DNA of 49,853 bases from Opitutales bacterium (GCA_022565335.1 JAIUMY010000011.1:1-49853), one strand, 5' to 3'. Numbered from the stretch's first letter, positions 17,605 to 26,418 are shown. Notes: generated by a model not told the origin, from the sequence alone. Program-made: numbers and translations.

Positions 17605-17757
17605 CGTAAACTCCAAGGTTTACGGGGCTTCGCCCCAAAACTTCGTTTTGCCTGCCTTCGTTCGCAAGCTCGCTGCGGCCAAACCCTCTGCTCGGGTTCT
17701 CATCCCTCTCTCACCTTGGCAACGCTTCGCGTAGCCACATTTTTGCTGCGCAAAAAT
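17605..17757. repeat. Hairpin-rich segment bordering the island
   Basis: Several short inverted repeats follow one another: 'ggggcttcgcccc' and 'ggcaacgcttcgcgtagcc' are two. The clearest is ATTTTTGC (17739-17746) with GCAAAAAT (17750-17757) and loop TGC, which abuts the tRNA-end repeat. A 'tccctctctcacc' at about 17704 is nearly complementary to the 'ggcggagagagaggga' repeat. In the ancestral order this would lie immediately downstream of tRNA-Ser, so the last hairpin could be its former terminator. Confidence 0.55.
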
Positions 17758-17773
17758 GGCGGAGAGAGAGGGA
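17755..17773. other. Left attachment site (attL) candidate
   Basis: The sequence 'aatggcggagagagaggga' is identical to the terminal 3' part of the tRNA-Ser gene at 29164-29182, in the same orientation. Identity stops after the repeat ('cgcgg' here, 'ttcga' in the tRNA). Confidence 0.65.
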
Positions 17774-17835
17774 CGCGGACACAGTTTTCTTAAGTCCTTT
17801 TAATCAATGAATTAGCGATTTATTGGAATTATCGG

Positions 17836-17854
17836 TTAAGGCAAAATTAAGGCA
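17836..17854. promoter_or_regulatory. Paired TTAAGGCA boxes, candidate arm-type integrase sites (left)
   Basis: TTAAGGCA occurs at 17836-17843 and again at 17847-17854, start to start 11 bp, about one helical turn. The right end of the island has the same pair with the same spacing and orientation (29036-29054). Paired arm sites at both ends are known for lambda-type tyrosine integrases. Confidence 0.55.
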
Positions 17855-18216
17855 CTGGAGTTGTGTGGGATTGAGTCGGGTGGTATGCAAACGGGTGACT
17901 TGAGGAAATATTCGAGACTTGAGAGAACCGCACAAGCCGAATTCTCTGATCGTTTTCTCATGAAGTCGCATCCATTACCAAATTCGAGAGGTTACCGGGA
18001 CAGTGCCACGAGGCGGGCCAGGCATTTGGGTGTTCAGTTAGACGTAGGCAAAGTTTCCTCATCAGATCTACCGGAGAAGTTGGAGGTGTGAAGTTGAGCC
18101 GATGGAAGTGAGCGAATCGCCGCTTCCTGCTGACGAAACCACCAGCTTTTGACCGCAGATAACCAACGAGGGTTTATAGCCAAGAAGCTTCATGAGATTT
18201 TTCCATAAAAACGGGG

Positions 18217-18237
18217 ATAGGCATAGATCGTGCCTAT
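18217..18237 (-). terminator. Probable terminator of the RHS operon
   Basis: ATAGGCA and TGCCTAT (18217-18223 / 18231-18237) form a 7-bp stem. On the minus strand the hairpin is followed by 'ccccgttttta'. It lies 43 bp after the stop of the last gene of the operon. Confidence 0.5.
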
Positions 18238-18279
18238 GGTTGGCCTGTGGAGTTGTGATTTGTGATGGCTTCGCCGAGG

Positions 18280-18789
18280 TTATTGTTTTTTTGTAAGGAT
18301 GGCAACGAGGCGCGGCAAATCTTTAAACATCGGAGATATGATTATAGGTTTCTTTGGATCTCTTGCATGGATTACTTCAATTAGAAAATAAGAGGAAAGT
18401 TCGCACTTGATTATATTCTCCAAGGAGAATTCACGGCAATTTAAGCCATTGTGGTAGTAGACTTTACCACCTTCGATTTTAACTTTGGTGGCAAATCCTG
18501 CATAAATGAGCGGCAATCCAAAGAATAAAAACATCAAAGCAGGGACAACGAGAAAGCCTGGCCTAAATTGATCAATACCTGAGTGAGCCGAAAAAAAAGT
18601 TCCGGCGAATAAGAAAACAAAAAATCCTATTAGAGTTATCCAATACCATTTGGAAGTCCGATACTCTCCCTCTTCGTCCTGAAAGACCCTGATACAGGAA
18701 GCTTTTTTATTTACATATGCCGAAAGAGCGAGCAAAACGCCGAAAAGTGAACCGCAAACGACAACCGAAGTCAACACAGTGTAAATCAT
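18280..18789 (-). CDS. Membrane protein, candidate immunity protein of the RHS system
   Basis: The 169-aa protein has three predicted membrane helices: 'VLTSVVVCGSLFGVLLALSA' (about 4-24), 'WITLIGFFVFLFAGTFFSAH' (about 50-69) and 'FLVVPALMFLFFGLPLIYAG' (about 79-99). A soluble C-terminal half contains 'VKIEGGKVYYHNGLNCREFS', like a small membrane-linked PH/bPH2-type beta domain. Its ATG overlaps the RHS stop (ATGA), the usual arrangement of a polymorphic toxin and its immunity gene. The composition is more AT-rich than the RHS core. The immunity role is inferred from position; no named family is recognised. Confidence 0.7.
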   Translation of the reverse strand: MIYTVLTSVVVCGSLFGVLLALSAYVNKKASCIRVFQDEEGEYRTSKWYWITLIGFFVFLFAGTFFSAHSGIDQFRPGFLVVPALMFLFFGLPLIYAGFATKVKIEGGKVYYHNGLNCREFSLENIIKCELSSYFLIEVIHARDPKKPIIISPMFKDLPRLVAILTKKQ

Positions 18790-21700
18790 TTGAATCCACC
18801 TCCGATGGTGCGCCCGTTACTAAATGAGCTATTGATTGCGGTTCCATAGCCTGTGCTGAATATTGAGCTGGTAAAATCATTTCGAATGCTTCCTCCACCG
18901 GTAATGCTTCTGGTTGCTGCCTCTATCCTCAGAAGCGGATTCATCAAATTGTTTGATGCCGCATTTAGTTGATTCCGGCCAAGGATACCCGTTGAAGCAA
19001 GACCCGAAACATAATTAGAACCACGATTGAGCCCGGCATCAATTAAACGGTTTGAATAGTGGCTCAATCCTGCCGATGCTGCGCCAAAAGTTACCGTTGA
19101 AAATGCGTTTGAGACTCCAGCAGTCAGCTGTGTTCTCGAACTAATTCTAGCCATGTTTTGATTAAAGTTATATCCGGATCGCCAGTTGTTCCAACCTTGT
19201 CCAGTTGTGTTGCCTATTACACCCCCGCCAAACCCAAAGAAACCAGCGGTTGACGCACCACGAACGGTTGTGAACGCAGCTCTACCCAGAAGACCTACTC
19301 CACTGCCAGTAAGACCGCCAGTAATTGCGCCGCTAATAAATCCACCCATAAAGCTAGTATGTGGATCGCCATCAAATGCTGACATTAGACCACCGGCAAC
19401 CCCACCCACGACCATTCCGATCATTATCGTAACTGGTGTTTCCCCATCCGGATCGACATACATCAGTGGGGAATTATTCGCATAAGCATACCAGTTCATC
19501 CCGCCGCCGAAACCCGCAGGGTCGGCGTTGATGAAACGTTTGAGTTCCGGCGAATAATACCGGGCCCGCATGTGAAGGAGGCCGTTTGGTTCGGTCTGGA
19601 TACCGAATTGACCAACATACAGGTAAGGCGTGTTGGTCGTTCCCATGCGATGCGAAATGGTTCCGTAGGGCGTGTATTCCACGCGGTCGGTGACCTCACC
19701 GGAACTATCCGTCAGGGCAATCGTGCTGCCGGACTGGTCAAAATGATAATAGGTTGGGTCATCCTGCTCGTCCACCTCGTAAAGCAGACCTATCCCGTAA
19801 ACATAATACGTCAGTGATTCATCGGGTCGTTCGCGGACGAGCACGCGAGGCAGCGCGTCGCCGTGAGGGTCGAATACGTAGGTGGTCGTGCCGTCAGATG
19901 TCGTCTTCGATATTTTATTATTCTCCGCGTCATATTGATAAGACACAGGCTGGAAGCCTGTGCTACTTTGGAGCCGATTTCGTGCGTCGAAGACGAAATT
20001 CACGAAGCTCTCGTTGCCCGGCAACGGCCCGAAGGTCATGTTGCCGTCGTTGTCATGAGTGACGGACTGGCTATTCCAGGTCACGATTCGGTTATCCGCA
20101 TCGTGCGTTGCTGCAAATGTTGGCAGCGTCATGGCCTGCGGCTTCGGCAGGCGGTAACGCCAGTCGATCCTTGAATCCAGATCGTAACCAAACCTCGCGT
20201 AGGCTTGGAGGACGCCTGCACCGTTGCGCTCATAGTATCTATCTAACTCATCACCTGCGGTATACTCGTTGGTGCGCGTCGTGCCGTTGTGCCGATCAAT
20301 GCCGATGAGGCGTCCGGCGGCATCCCAGTGGTAGGTGGTGACCCGGTTGGACCAGTCGGTGACGGTTTTCAGGCGGTTGTGATTATCGTAGGTGTAGGTG
20401 ACGGTTTTGTTGTCTGGGTAGGTGATCTGCGTCAGGCGGCTGTTTTGGTCCCATTCGTATTGGACGGTGTTCCCGCTTGCGTCGGTGTAGCTGGTAACCC
20501 GGTCCATGTTGTCGAAGGCGCGGGTGAGGACGGCGGCACCTTCGGTGATGGTGAGGGGATTGTCGGCATTATCGTAGGCGAAGGTGATGGTGCCCACATC
20601 GTCCGTCTGTGTAGCCACACGGCCCATGTTGTCATGGGTGAAGGTGGTGGTCTGACCGGAGGGTTTCACGATGCTGGTGGCTTCGCCGAGGTCGTTGTAG
20701 TTTGTGGTGGTGGTGTGGCCGAGAGGGGTGCTCAAGGTGAGCGGTTGGCCGTTTTTATTATACGAAAAGGTATAGCTGTGGCCGCGGCGGTTTTCAAGCC
20801 CGGTTTGTTCGCCGAAGGCGTTGTGGGTGTAAGTGACGGAGTTGTCGGCGGGGTCGGTCATGGTGATCTGCTCGCCGCGTTCGTTGTAGCCGTGCTGGGT
20901 GAGGATGCCTTCGGGGGTGGTCACGCTGGTGCGGTTGCCGTCGGCGTCAAAGGTGAAGTGGGTCTCGCGTCCGAGCGGATCGGTTATTTTGATCACCCGC
21001 CCGGCAGCATCATGTTCGAAGTGGACGGTGCGGCCAAGGGGGTCGATGGTGCGCACGCGCCAGTCGCGCTCGTCGTATTCATGCGTGGTGGTGGCGGCTT
21101 CGGGGGTGCCGTAGGCGGTGGTGACGGTGAGGAGTTTTTTCTGGGGGCTCCAGGTCTGACGGGTGACGTTTCCTTCGGGATCGGTCACGGTTTCGAGGTT
21201 TCCGTTGTCGTCGAAGGTGCGGATGGTGATGCCGCCATCAGGGGCGGTGATGTGGGTGAGTTCGCGGCGGTCGTTGTATTGGTAGCTGGTGGTGTGGCCC
21301 CGGCGGTCGGTCTCGGTGAGGAGGTCACCGCGCTGGTTGTAGGTGAAGCTTTCCGTGGTGCTATCCGGGTAGGTGATGAGGATGGGCATGCCGCGCGGGC
21401 CGTATTGGTAAGTGGTGGTGCGGTTGCCGCTGGTCGATACGGCGGTCTCGGTGTGGACTTGACCGTCGGGGTGGTAGGTGAACTCGGTGACATTGCCCTC
21501 AGGGTCCGTAATGCTGTCGGGCAGATGGGTGTCGTTGCCAGAAGCATAGTGGAATGAGGTGACGCGGTCGGGATGGGTGTTGGTTAGGTCCCGGACGCGG
21601 CTCTCGGTGGGACGGTGGAGGGTGTCGTAGGTGTGGAGTTGTTCGAGATTGCCGGGAAGGTTTTGCCGAACGGGATTCTGATGGGCATCGTATTCGCTTG

Positions 21701-23549
21701 TGACTTCGCCCTGCCCGGGGCTGGTCTGAGCCACGAGGTTGTCTTGCCCATCGTAAGCTTTGGTGGTGCGGTTGCCGAGAGCATCAGCGGTGCCGAGATC
21801 GCGGAACTTTTCGCTGAAGAAGTAAGATACTCTACCGCCGTGGGGGTCTTCTTCGATGTTTTCGCGGCCATTGAAATAGAGTTGATAGAGGCGGTCGGGG
21901 TTATCGTCGCCGTGTTGCTCGATGACGCGGTTTTGGCTATCGTAAAAGTTGCGGATAGAGACGCGGTTGTCGGGTAGTTCGATGGCAACCATGAGGCGTT
22001 TCTCGGCAAAGGTGGGGCCGGTGTTTGTATCATGATAATGATAGGTGGTGGACTTCCCTTCGGGGTCAGTGGCAGTGGTGAGGTTCCCATGGGAATCATA
22101 GGTGAAGGTGAGACTGCGCCCGGTGCTGTCGCTAACGCTGGTGACGCGGGCGTTGGTATAGTTGAGCGTCAGGGTGCGTCCGTAGGCGTCTTCCACCTGC
22201 TGGAGGCGTCCGTCGGTGTGGTAGCTGAAGTCGGCTTCAAGGCCGAAAGGGTCGGTGATTTTGACGAGACGGTGGTTGTCTGCGGCATCGGCGAAGTGGT
22301 AGGTGTTGCCGAATCGCTCGGCGAGCGTGAAGGTGCCGTTGGAATCATGCTCTAAAGTGGCACTGACACCGGCGGGCGAGACGTAGCTGCCGTCAGGCAT
22401 ACGGATGAATTGGAGCGTGCGGTCGCCAATGCTGACGGAGGCGGCGTTATCGAGAAGCTGATCGGTCGCCCAATCGGTTACAAGGGCGGCGACGGTCCAC
22501 TCGCGGGCGGAGCGGCTCTCGCGGTTGGCGATGAGGTCGCGGACAACGGCGGCGGCGAGAAGAAGCGGTGCGGCTTCGGCAGGGGTGGTTTCGCCGAGGC
22601 CGGCATCGACGGCGCTGCGGATGGTAACGCGCCCGTGGAGGTTGTGGGTCCAGCCATAGCCGAGGCCAGGTGTATCGTCGGCATTGCGCTGTGAATTGTA
22701 GTGTCGTTGGAAGCTGATTCCTTGCGGGAGCGCACCACCACCGATGCTTAGGTCGGCGGTGTCGAGCAAGAAGGCCCCGGTGGCCATGTCTACAGGATCC
22801 CAACTGCGGGGATTGATCATGGTCGGTGGATTGGCGGTGTAGTAGTTGGGCGCGGCAATGTTGCGGTTGACGGTCGTTGGGGTGCTGATGTTGCCGAAGT
22901 TTGTGCTGTAGCCACCGTAGCTGCCATTGATAATCATGCCAATGGTGCTGCTTTGAATCTGCATGTAGGCCGTGCCAGTCCAATCGTCGATCTGGTAGTT
23001 GCCTTGTTGAGGCAGAACGGCAAAGTTATTTGCATTATTAAAAATGCTGGAAAAAGAGTTGAGGGTCGCGGTCTGGTAGCCCGTCAGCTTAGAGCGGATG
23101 TTATCGCCGGTTTCGTAGTTGGCACCGTCGGCATAAAAAACGCGTCCTCCCGTTCGGATGGCCGTTTCCAGCATTTTGATCGTAGATACGGCTCCGTTTT
23201 CTGCTCCCTGCGTCTGCTGCAGGACGCCGTGCTCCATGGCGCTGCCAAAAAAGCTGCTGCCGAATATAGCGGGATTTCCGGGAATGAAAGTGCCAGTTCG
23301 ATTCATCGAAACAAAGGTCTGCAACGGCACGTCAATGTAAAAACCTTCTTCTTGGCTCATGCGACCAAAGCGGTGGTAGTTAAAAAAGAGGATATTGGGA
23401 TCAATCGAAGCGCTCATGCGCTGGAAAAGCTCGGTTTGGTAAAGCCATTGTAGGCCAACTACGTTGAGTGTTTCAGTCAGGACATGACGGCTTTCGTTAC
23501 TTAAACCCTCGGATCGTAAACGATCCAGCTCGCGCTGACGTGTGCGCAT
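18786..23549 (-). CDS. RHS/YD-repeat protein with an unrecognised C-terminal domain
   Basis: This is a giant YD-repeat shell protein, 1587 aa if read from ATG 23549. Dozens of YD repeats are seen (such as 'YDSHGNLTTATDPEGKSTTY'). The core ends in the canonical 'GMNWYAYANNSPLMYVDPDG'. The final ~218 residues are the variable tip: a Gly/Ala-rich hydrophobic stretch, then an Asn/Ser-rich tail ending 'GRTIGGGFK' with no toxin motif I know. The frame stays open upstream to 23750, but residues encoded before about 23530 are only the upstream gene in another frame. The natural N-terminus seems to be the preceding transglutaminase-like gene, joined by a +1 shift. RHS shells encapsulate and release C-terminal toxins. 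Confidence 0.88.
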   Translation of the reverse strand: MRTRQRELDRLRSEGLSNESRHVLTETLNVVGLQWLYQTELFQRMSASIDPNILFFNYHRFGRMSQEEGFYIDVPLQTFVSMNRTGTFIPGNPAIFGSSFFGSAMEHGVLQQTQGAENGAVSTIKMLETAIRTGGRVFYADGANYETGDNIRSKLTGYQTATLNSFSSIFNNANNFAVLPQQGNYQIDDWTGTAYMQIQSSTIGMIINGSYGGYSTNFGNISTPTTVNRNIAAPNYYTANPPTMINPRSWDPVDMATGAFLLDTADLSIGGGALPQGISFQRHYNSQRNADDTPGLGYGWTHNLHGRVTIRSAVDAGLGETTPAEAAPLLLAAAVVRDLIANRESRSAREWTVAALVTDWATDQLLDNAASVSIGDRTLQFIRMPDGSYVSPAGVSATLEHDSNGTFTLAERFGNTYHFADAADNHRLVKITDPFGLEADFSYHTDGRLQQVEDAYGRTLTLNYTNARVTSVSDSTGRSLTFTYDSHGNLTTATDPEGKSTTYHYHDTNTGPTFAEKRLMVAIELPDNRVSIRNFYDSQNRVIEQHGDDNPDRLYQLYFNGRENIEEDPHGGRVSYFFSEKFRDLGTADALGNRTTKAYDGQDNLVAQTSPGQGEVTSEYDAHQNPVRQNLPGNLEQLHTYDTLHRPTESRVRDLTNTHPDRVTSFHYASGNDTHLPDSITDPEGNVTEFTYHPDGQVHTETAVSTSGNRTTTYQYGPRGMPILITYPDSTTESFTYNQRGDLLTETDRRGHTTSYQYNDRRELTHITAPDGGITIRTFDDNGNLETVTDPEGNVTRQTWSPQKKLLTVTTAYGTPEAATTTHEYDERDWRVRTIDPLGRTVHFEHDAAGRVIKITDPLGRETHFTFDADGNRTSVTTPEGILTQHGYNERGEQITMTDPADNSVTYTHNAFGEQTGLENRRGHSYTFSYNKNGQPLTLSTPLGHTTTTNYNDLGEATSIVKPSGQTTTFTHDNMGRVATQTDDVGTITFAYDNADNPLTITEGAAVLTRAFDNMDRVTSYTDASGNTVQYEWDQNSRLTQITYPDNKTVTYTYDNHNRLKTVTDWSNRVTTYHWDAAGRLIGIDRHNGTTRTNEYTAGDELDRYYERNGAGVLQAYARFGYDLDSRIDWRYRLPKPQAMTLPTFAATHDADNRIVTWNSQSVTHDNDGNMTFGPLPGNESFVNFVFDARNRLQSSTGFQPVSYQYDAENNKISKTTSDGTTTYVFDPHGDALPRVLVRERPDESLTYYVYGIGLLYEVDEQDDPTYYHFDQSGSTIALTDSSGEVTDRVEYTPYGTISHRMGTTNTPYLYVGQFGIQTEPNGLLHMRARYYSPELKRFINADPAGFGGGMNWYAYANNSPLMYVDPDGETPVTIMIGMVVGGVAGGLMSAFDGDPHTSFMGGFISGAITGGLTGSGVGLLGRAAFTTVRGASTAGFFGFGGGVIGNTTGQGWNNWRSGYNFNQNMARISSRTQLTAGVSNAFSTVTFGAASAGLSHYSNRLIDAGLNRGSNYVSGLASTGILGRNQLNAASNNLMNPLLRIEAATRSITGGGSIRNDFTSSIFSTGYGTAINSSFSNGRTIGGGFK
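19944..19962. repeat. Palindromic dispersed repeat inside the RHS gene (STGFQPV-encoding)
   Basis: CACAGGCT (19944-19951) and AGCCTGTG (19955-19962) are perfect inverted arms around GGA. On the coding strand they specify 'STGFQPV' within 'LQSSTGFQPVSYQYD'. From memory the 'aggctggaagcctgt' unit is a common dispersed repeat in Verrucomicrobiota and Planctomycetota genomes and appears in frame inside proteins. Confidence 0.6.
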
Positions 23550-24786
23550 AATCGTCGTCAAAGCCGTAAATGAGAGCGTAACTGGCACCGCGCTTATAAG
23601 GCTTTCCGTTGTCGCTTTGATTGCCCGCTGTGAAGGTGGGCGACGCGTGCGTAAAACTGACACGAAATGTGGTTGATGACCCTGGGGCGCTCGATTCCTC
23701 AGCCAGCTTGACATCGTCGAGCCAGAGAGCCGCACGGAAATTGGTGGCATCTGTCAGAGTAAGCGCAAGCCGTTTGCCCTGGAGATCGGCGGTAGGAATT
23801 GTGATGTCCATCCGATTTTGAATGAAAAAGCGAATTTTGCTGGCGTAGGTCTCGGGAATTTCACCATGCCCCCAGCTTTCTGTTATGGTTACCGGAAAGC
23901 GGGGTGCGGTCGGCAACTCCGTCAATGTTTCGCGAACGGCAACTCGTCCGCCGATGAGCTCCTCTATGGTGGTATTGGGGTAAAGCAAATTCATACTGTT
24001 CAGGAGATTCTCCGTGATGATCTCAAGCTCAGTTTGAAGGGCTCCCAAATCCATACCCTCAGCAACGTATTTAGGATCAACGCCTGCGAGGGTCGAGGCA
24101 CCCCCGGCTGCGGTCAGTAGGTCTTGAGCATTGTAGCCAGCATCGCTTAGCACATCCGTCAATGCACTGGTTGCCTCATAGTGTTTGTAGGCGGGGTCCA
24201 AATAGCGGGTAGCTCCATCAAACTCGACTTCAATCCAAACGCGGTGCGGGTTAAATATCCCGGAAGATGGTAAAAAACCTGGGTTCCCGGTCCATTCCAG
24301 AACCCGCCGCACGCCGTTGCTGCTCGTCGCAGGAAGCCAATTCAGCATGTCATTGCCACTGGAATCACTGTAGGGAATGGCCATCGTGCCATAGCGGTAA
24401 GTGGGCTGAAGTCCGCTGGCTTGAAGCAGCGCAGCCAGCAAGGCTGCTTGATCAAAATCATTTCCGCTGCGTTCAATCAGGCAGAGGTTCGCCCCTTTTT
24501 TTAGACCGTAAAATGGAACGTGCCGGATTTCGTTTTTTACGAAATTGTAAATTGCCAGCGGGTCGTGACGTAGACCACGGGCAAGATCAGCGATTTCATC
24601 AGTGATAAAATCACCGGATGGAACCGGCGCAGGGCTACCCATACCCCCCATTGGAGCCATCAATCCTCCGACTGGCTCTTCGTAGTCTTCGCCCGGCAGA
24701 AAACGCCAACCGGGTTCGGCCTTAGCGTTTACTGAACTGAGAATTAAAATGCCTGTCAGAAAAAGAAGTGTTCGGAAAGTCGTCAT
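23497..24786 (-). CDS. Secreted transglutaminase-like protein, N-terminal part of the RHS unit
   Basis: From ATG 24786 this is a 429-aa protein with a Sec signal 'FRTLLFLTGILILSSVNAKA'. A transglutaminase-like core follows at about 80-200: 'PLAIYNFVKNEIRHVPFYGL', then 'DFDQAALLAALLQASGLQPTYRYG', with the Cys/His/Asp-type elements 'NPHRVWIEVEF' and 'YLDPAYKHYE'. The Cys of a canonical nucleophile position is not obvious ('GNDFDQAALL' where active enzymes have a Cys), so it may be a non-catalytic binding domain. The frame ends at 23497, inside the beginning of the RHS frame. Related proteins appear to run on directly into YD repeats, so this is probably the first half of one original gene. Confidence 0.75.
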   Translation of the reverse strand: MTTFRTLLFLTGILILSSVNAKAEPGWRFLPGEDYEEPVGGLMAPMGGMGSPAPVPSGDFITDEIADLARGLRHDPLAIYNFVKNEIRHVPFYGLKKGANLCLIERSGNDFDQAALLAALLQASGLQPTYRYGTMAIPYSDSSGNDMLNWLPATSSNGVRRVLEWTGNPGFLPSSGIFNPHRVWIEVEFDGATRYLDPAYKHYEATSALTDVLSDAGYNAQDLLTAAGGASTLAGVDPKYVAEGMDLGALQTELEIITENLLNSMNLLYPNTTIEELIGGRVAVRETLTELPTAPRFPVTITESWGHGEIPETYASKIRFFIQNRMDITIPTADLQGKRLALTLTDATNFRAALWLDDVKLAEESSAPGSSTTFRVSFTHASPTFTAGNQSDNGKPYKRGASYALIYGFDDDYAHTSARAGSFTIRGFK

Positions 24787-24835
24787 GCTACGGTTCAAAA
24801 TTAAATGCAAAAAATCAGTTTGAGATGAGGTTCAG

Positions 24836-25507
24836 TTACTGCGCTGCGGTGAGATTACCTTCGGCATCAAAAGCGTAGGTGAGTGCATCACCCGCAGCGG
24901 GCTGATAACCGCTCATCCAACCCCGGTCGTCGTAGGTGAAGTTTTCCCGTAAGGCAGGATCGGCACTTTCATCGGTGGTTGGATCGGCCCCAAGGACGAA
25001 AGCATCGGCATTCGTCAAACCAGTGTTGTTGGGATCCCCTTCAGAATCGACGCCCAACGCCCCGAAATAATGCATTTCCCAAGCATCATGAAGATCATTC
25101 TCGTCAGTATCCACCCAATCAAATGGATTGTAACCCAGTTGTAGTTGGTCCCACGCAGAAAGGAAAATGCCGTTGTAGTCGGCAGCAAGCAGGTCGGACT
25201 CCGGGTCATTGCTGTAGCGGACGCGCCAAAACCAGCGGTCGGCGGAGATTTGAAAGGCCATCGCCAGCGGGTCATCGGCACCCTCCTCGACTGTTGGCAC
25301 GAAGGACCAGTTTTTCAGGTCCTCGGTTTGTTCAATGAAATAATAATGGGTGTCGATACCCCACCAGGTCAGGTGAAACGACTCTGTGCCATCGTCGTAA
25401 TGCACAAGAAGGCCTGAGTTAAGAGAATCCGCCGTAGGGGGCGGAGGGGTGGCCAGCAGCGCGGTGGAGCTTGCCAGAAAAGCGAAGAGGTTCAGGTGTA
25501 TTCTCAT
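24836..25507 (-). CDS. Secreted protein with Ca-binding-like acidic loops, RHS operon
   Basis: The 223-aa protein starts with a signal peptide ('RIHLNLFAFLASSTALLATP'). The middle has 'WGIDTHYYFIEQTEDLKNWS', a beta-rich pattern seen in proteins recording measured text-like 'EQT-DL-NW' blocks in Opitutae secreted proteins. Further on, 'DWVDTDENDLHDAWEMHYFG' continues into an Asp/Asn-rich 'DSEGDPNNTGLTNADAFVLG', typical of thrombospondin-3/EF-hand-like calcium loops. The end 'DALTYAFDAEGNLTAAQ' resembles a YD repeat. It lies 26 bp downstream of the preceding gene and 49 bp before the transglutaminase-like gene. The function is unknown; it may be an adaptor or part of the RHS shell. Confidence 0.68.
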   Translation of the reverse strand: MRIHLNLFAFLASSTALLATPPPPTADSLNSGLLVHYDDGTESFHLTWWGIDTHYYFIEQTEDLKNWSFVPTVEEGADDPLAMAFQISADRWFWRVRYSNDPESDLLAADYNGIFLSAWDQLQLGYNPFDWVDTDENDLHDAWEMHYFGALGVDSEGDPNNTGLTNADAFVLGADPTTDESADPALRENFTYDDRGWMSGYQPAAGDALTYAFDAEGNLTAAQ

Positions 25508-25533
25508 GTCGGAAGCGGTTAAATGGGAATGAA

Positions 25534-26418
25534 TCAGCGGACACGCCAGAAGTTGATCACGGTGTCCTTCGGCTTGGGCGGGTTGGCTTCAAGGTAGGCG
25601 CGGCGGGCTTCGTTCATGACTTTGTTGCGCTCGTAATCGGCGATCAGTCGTTCCTCGTTGGCATGGTAGTGCCGGTGGAGGGCGTCCAACTCTTCGTAGA
25701 GGACGGCGGGGATAGCCGCTTCCTCGTGTTCGGCGATGATGATGTATTCGGGTTCCGGGCTGCTCAGAAAATCACCGGGGATGATGGATAGCCAGTGGTC
25801 TGCGGTCCGGGGAGTGTAGTCGAAGCCTTCTTCGGTGGCGCGGCGAGCGATGGATTCCTGTTTTTCGGAATCCACTTCATAGACGAATAAGAAAGTCATC
25901 CAATGGTGGGTTTCGTCGTCGAAGTGGCCAATCCCACCCAAGTAGCGGAAGTCGATGTTGCTGACGATCTTCCACTCCTGCCGATCTTCATCCCGCCAGG
26001 TGATTTCGGTGAAGCTTTGATCGTATACCGTGGCGGTAAGGTTGAGCGTCCGGTGAACCGGCTGCTCGGCCATCCATGCCGCAATTTCCTCCTCAGTCCA
26101 GACATCGCTGGTCGGCGATGCACTCTCAGATTTCAAATTTGTGGTTTGAGATTCATCCCTCAATCGCGGGATGGGCGGGGCGACCCGGCGGAGAATGGTT
26201 TTGCGATTGCCGTGATCAACTTCCCATTCTTCAAACGCAGGCACAGCCTCAATGGCGGCTTTGCGGTCGGCCTCGCGGTCTTCCCTTGCCTGCATTTCAG
26301 CGGAAATCGCCGCATCGGCCTCCGCTCGGGTCGGAACTTGCGGCACTGGGTTCGCCTCGGCGAACAAAATGACGGGAGAAAACAACAAGGCGGCGAAGAA
26401 AGTCGGTGGAAATCTCAT
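25534..26418 (-). CDS. Secreted protein of unknown function, first gene of the RHS operon
   Basis: The 294-aa protein has a signal peptide ('FPPTFFAALLFSPVILFAEA') followed by an Ala/Glu/Arg-rich helical stretch (about 30-65, 'RAEADAAISAEMQAREDREA'). A central beta-rich part ('TWRDEDRQEWKIVSNIDFRY') comes next, then a charged helical C-terminus. I do not recognise a family. It heads a minus-strand run of five genes with gaps of 26 and 49 bp, then overlaps. The divergent XRE gene and the inverted repeat at 26481-26525 lie directly upstream, so it is the likely first target of that regulator. Confidence 0.7.
   Translation of the reverse strand: MRFPPTFFAALLFSPVILFAEANPVPQVPTRAEADAAISAEMQAREDREADRKAAIEAVPAFEEWEVDHGNRKTILRRVAPPIPRLRDESQTTNLKSESASPTSDVWTEEEIAAWMAEQPVHRTLNLTATVYDQSFTEITWRDEDRQEWKIVSNIDFRYLGGIGHFDDETHHWMTFLFVYEVDSEKQESIARRATEEGFDYTPRTADHWLSIIPGDFLSSPEPEYIIIAEHEEAAIPAVLYEELDALHRHYHANEERLIADYERNKVMNEARRAYLEANPPKPKDTVINFWRVR

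Larger units (their letters stand above)
17774..18279. other. Gene-poor left end of the island
   Basis: This holds the paired TTAAGGCA boxes and a terminator hairpin for the minus-strand operon. A 76-codon plus-strand frame at 17861-18091 shows no protein-like pattern and is not called. Nothing else is evident. Confidence 0.5.

Noticed and set aside
17861-18091. 76-codon plus-strand frame at the island end
   Set aside because: No family resemblance, no ribosome site, and it overlaps the region of the candidate arm sites' flank.
20289-21557. 422-codon open frame on the plus strand
   Set aside because: It lies wholly antisense to the RHS gene, is extremely Val/Gly-rich, and is a by-product of the repetitive YD codons; the RHS frame is clearly the real one.
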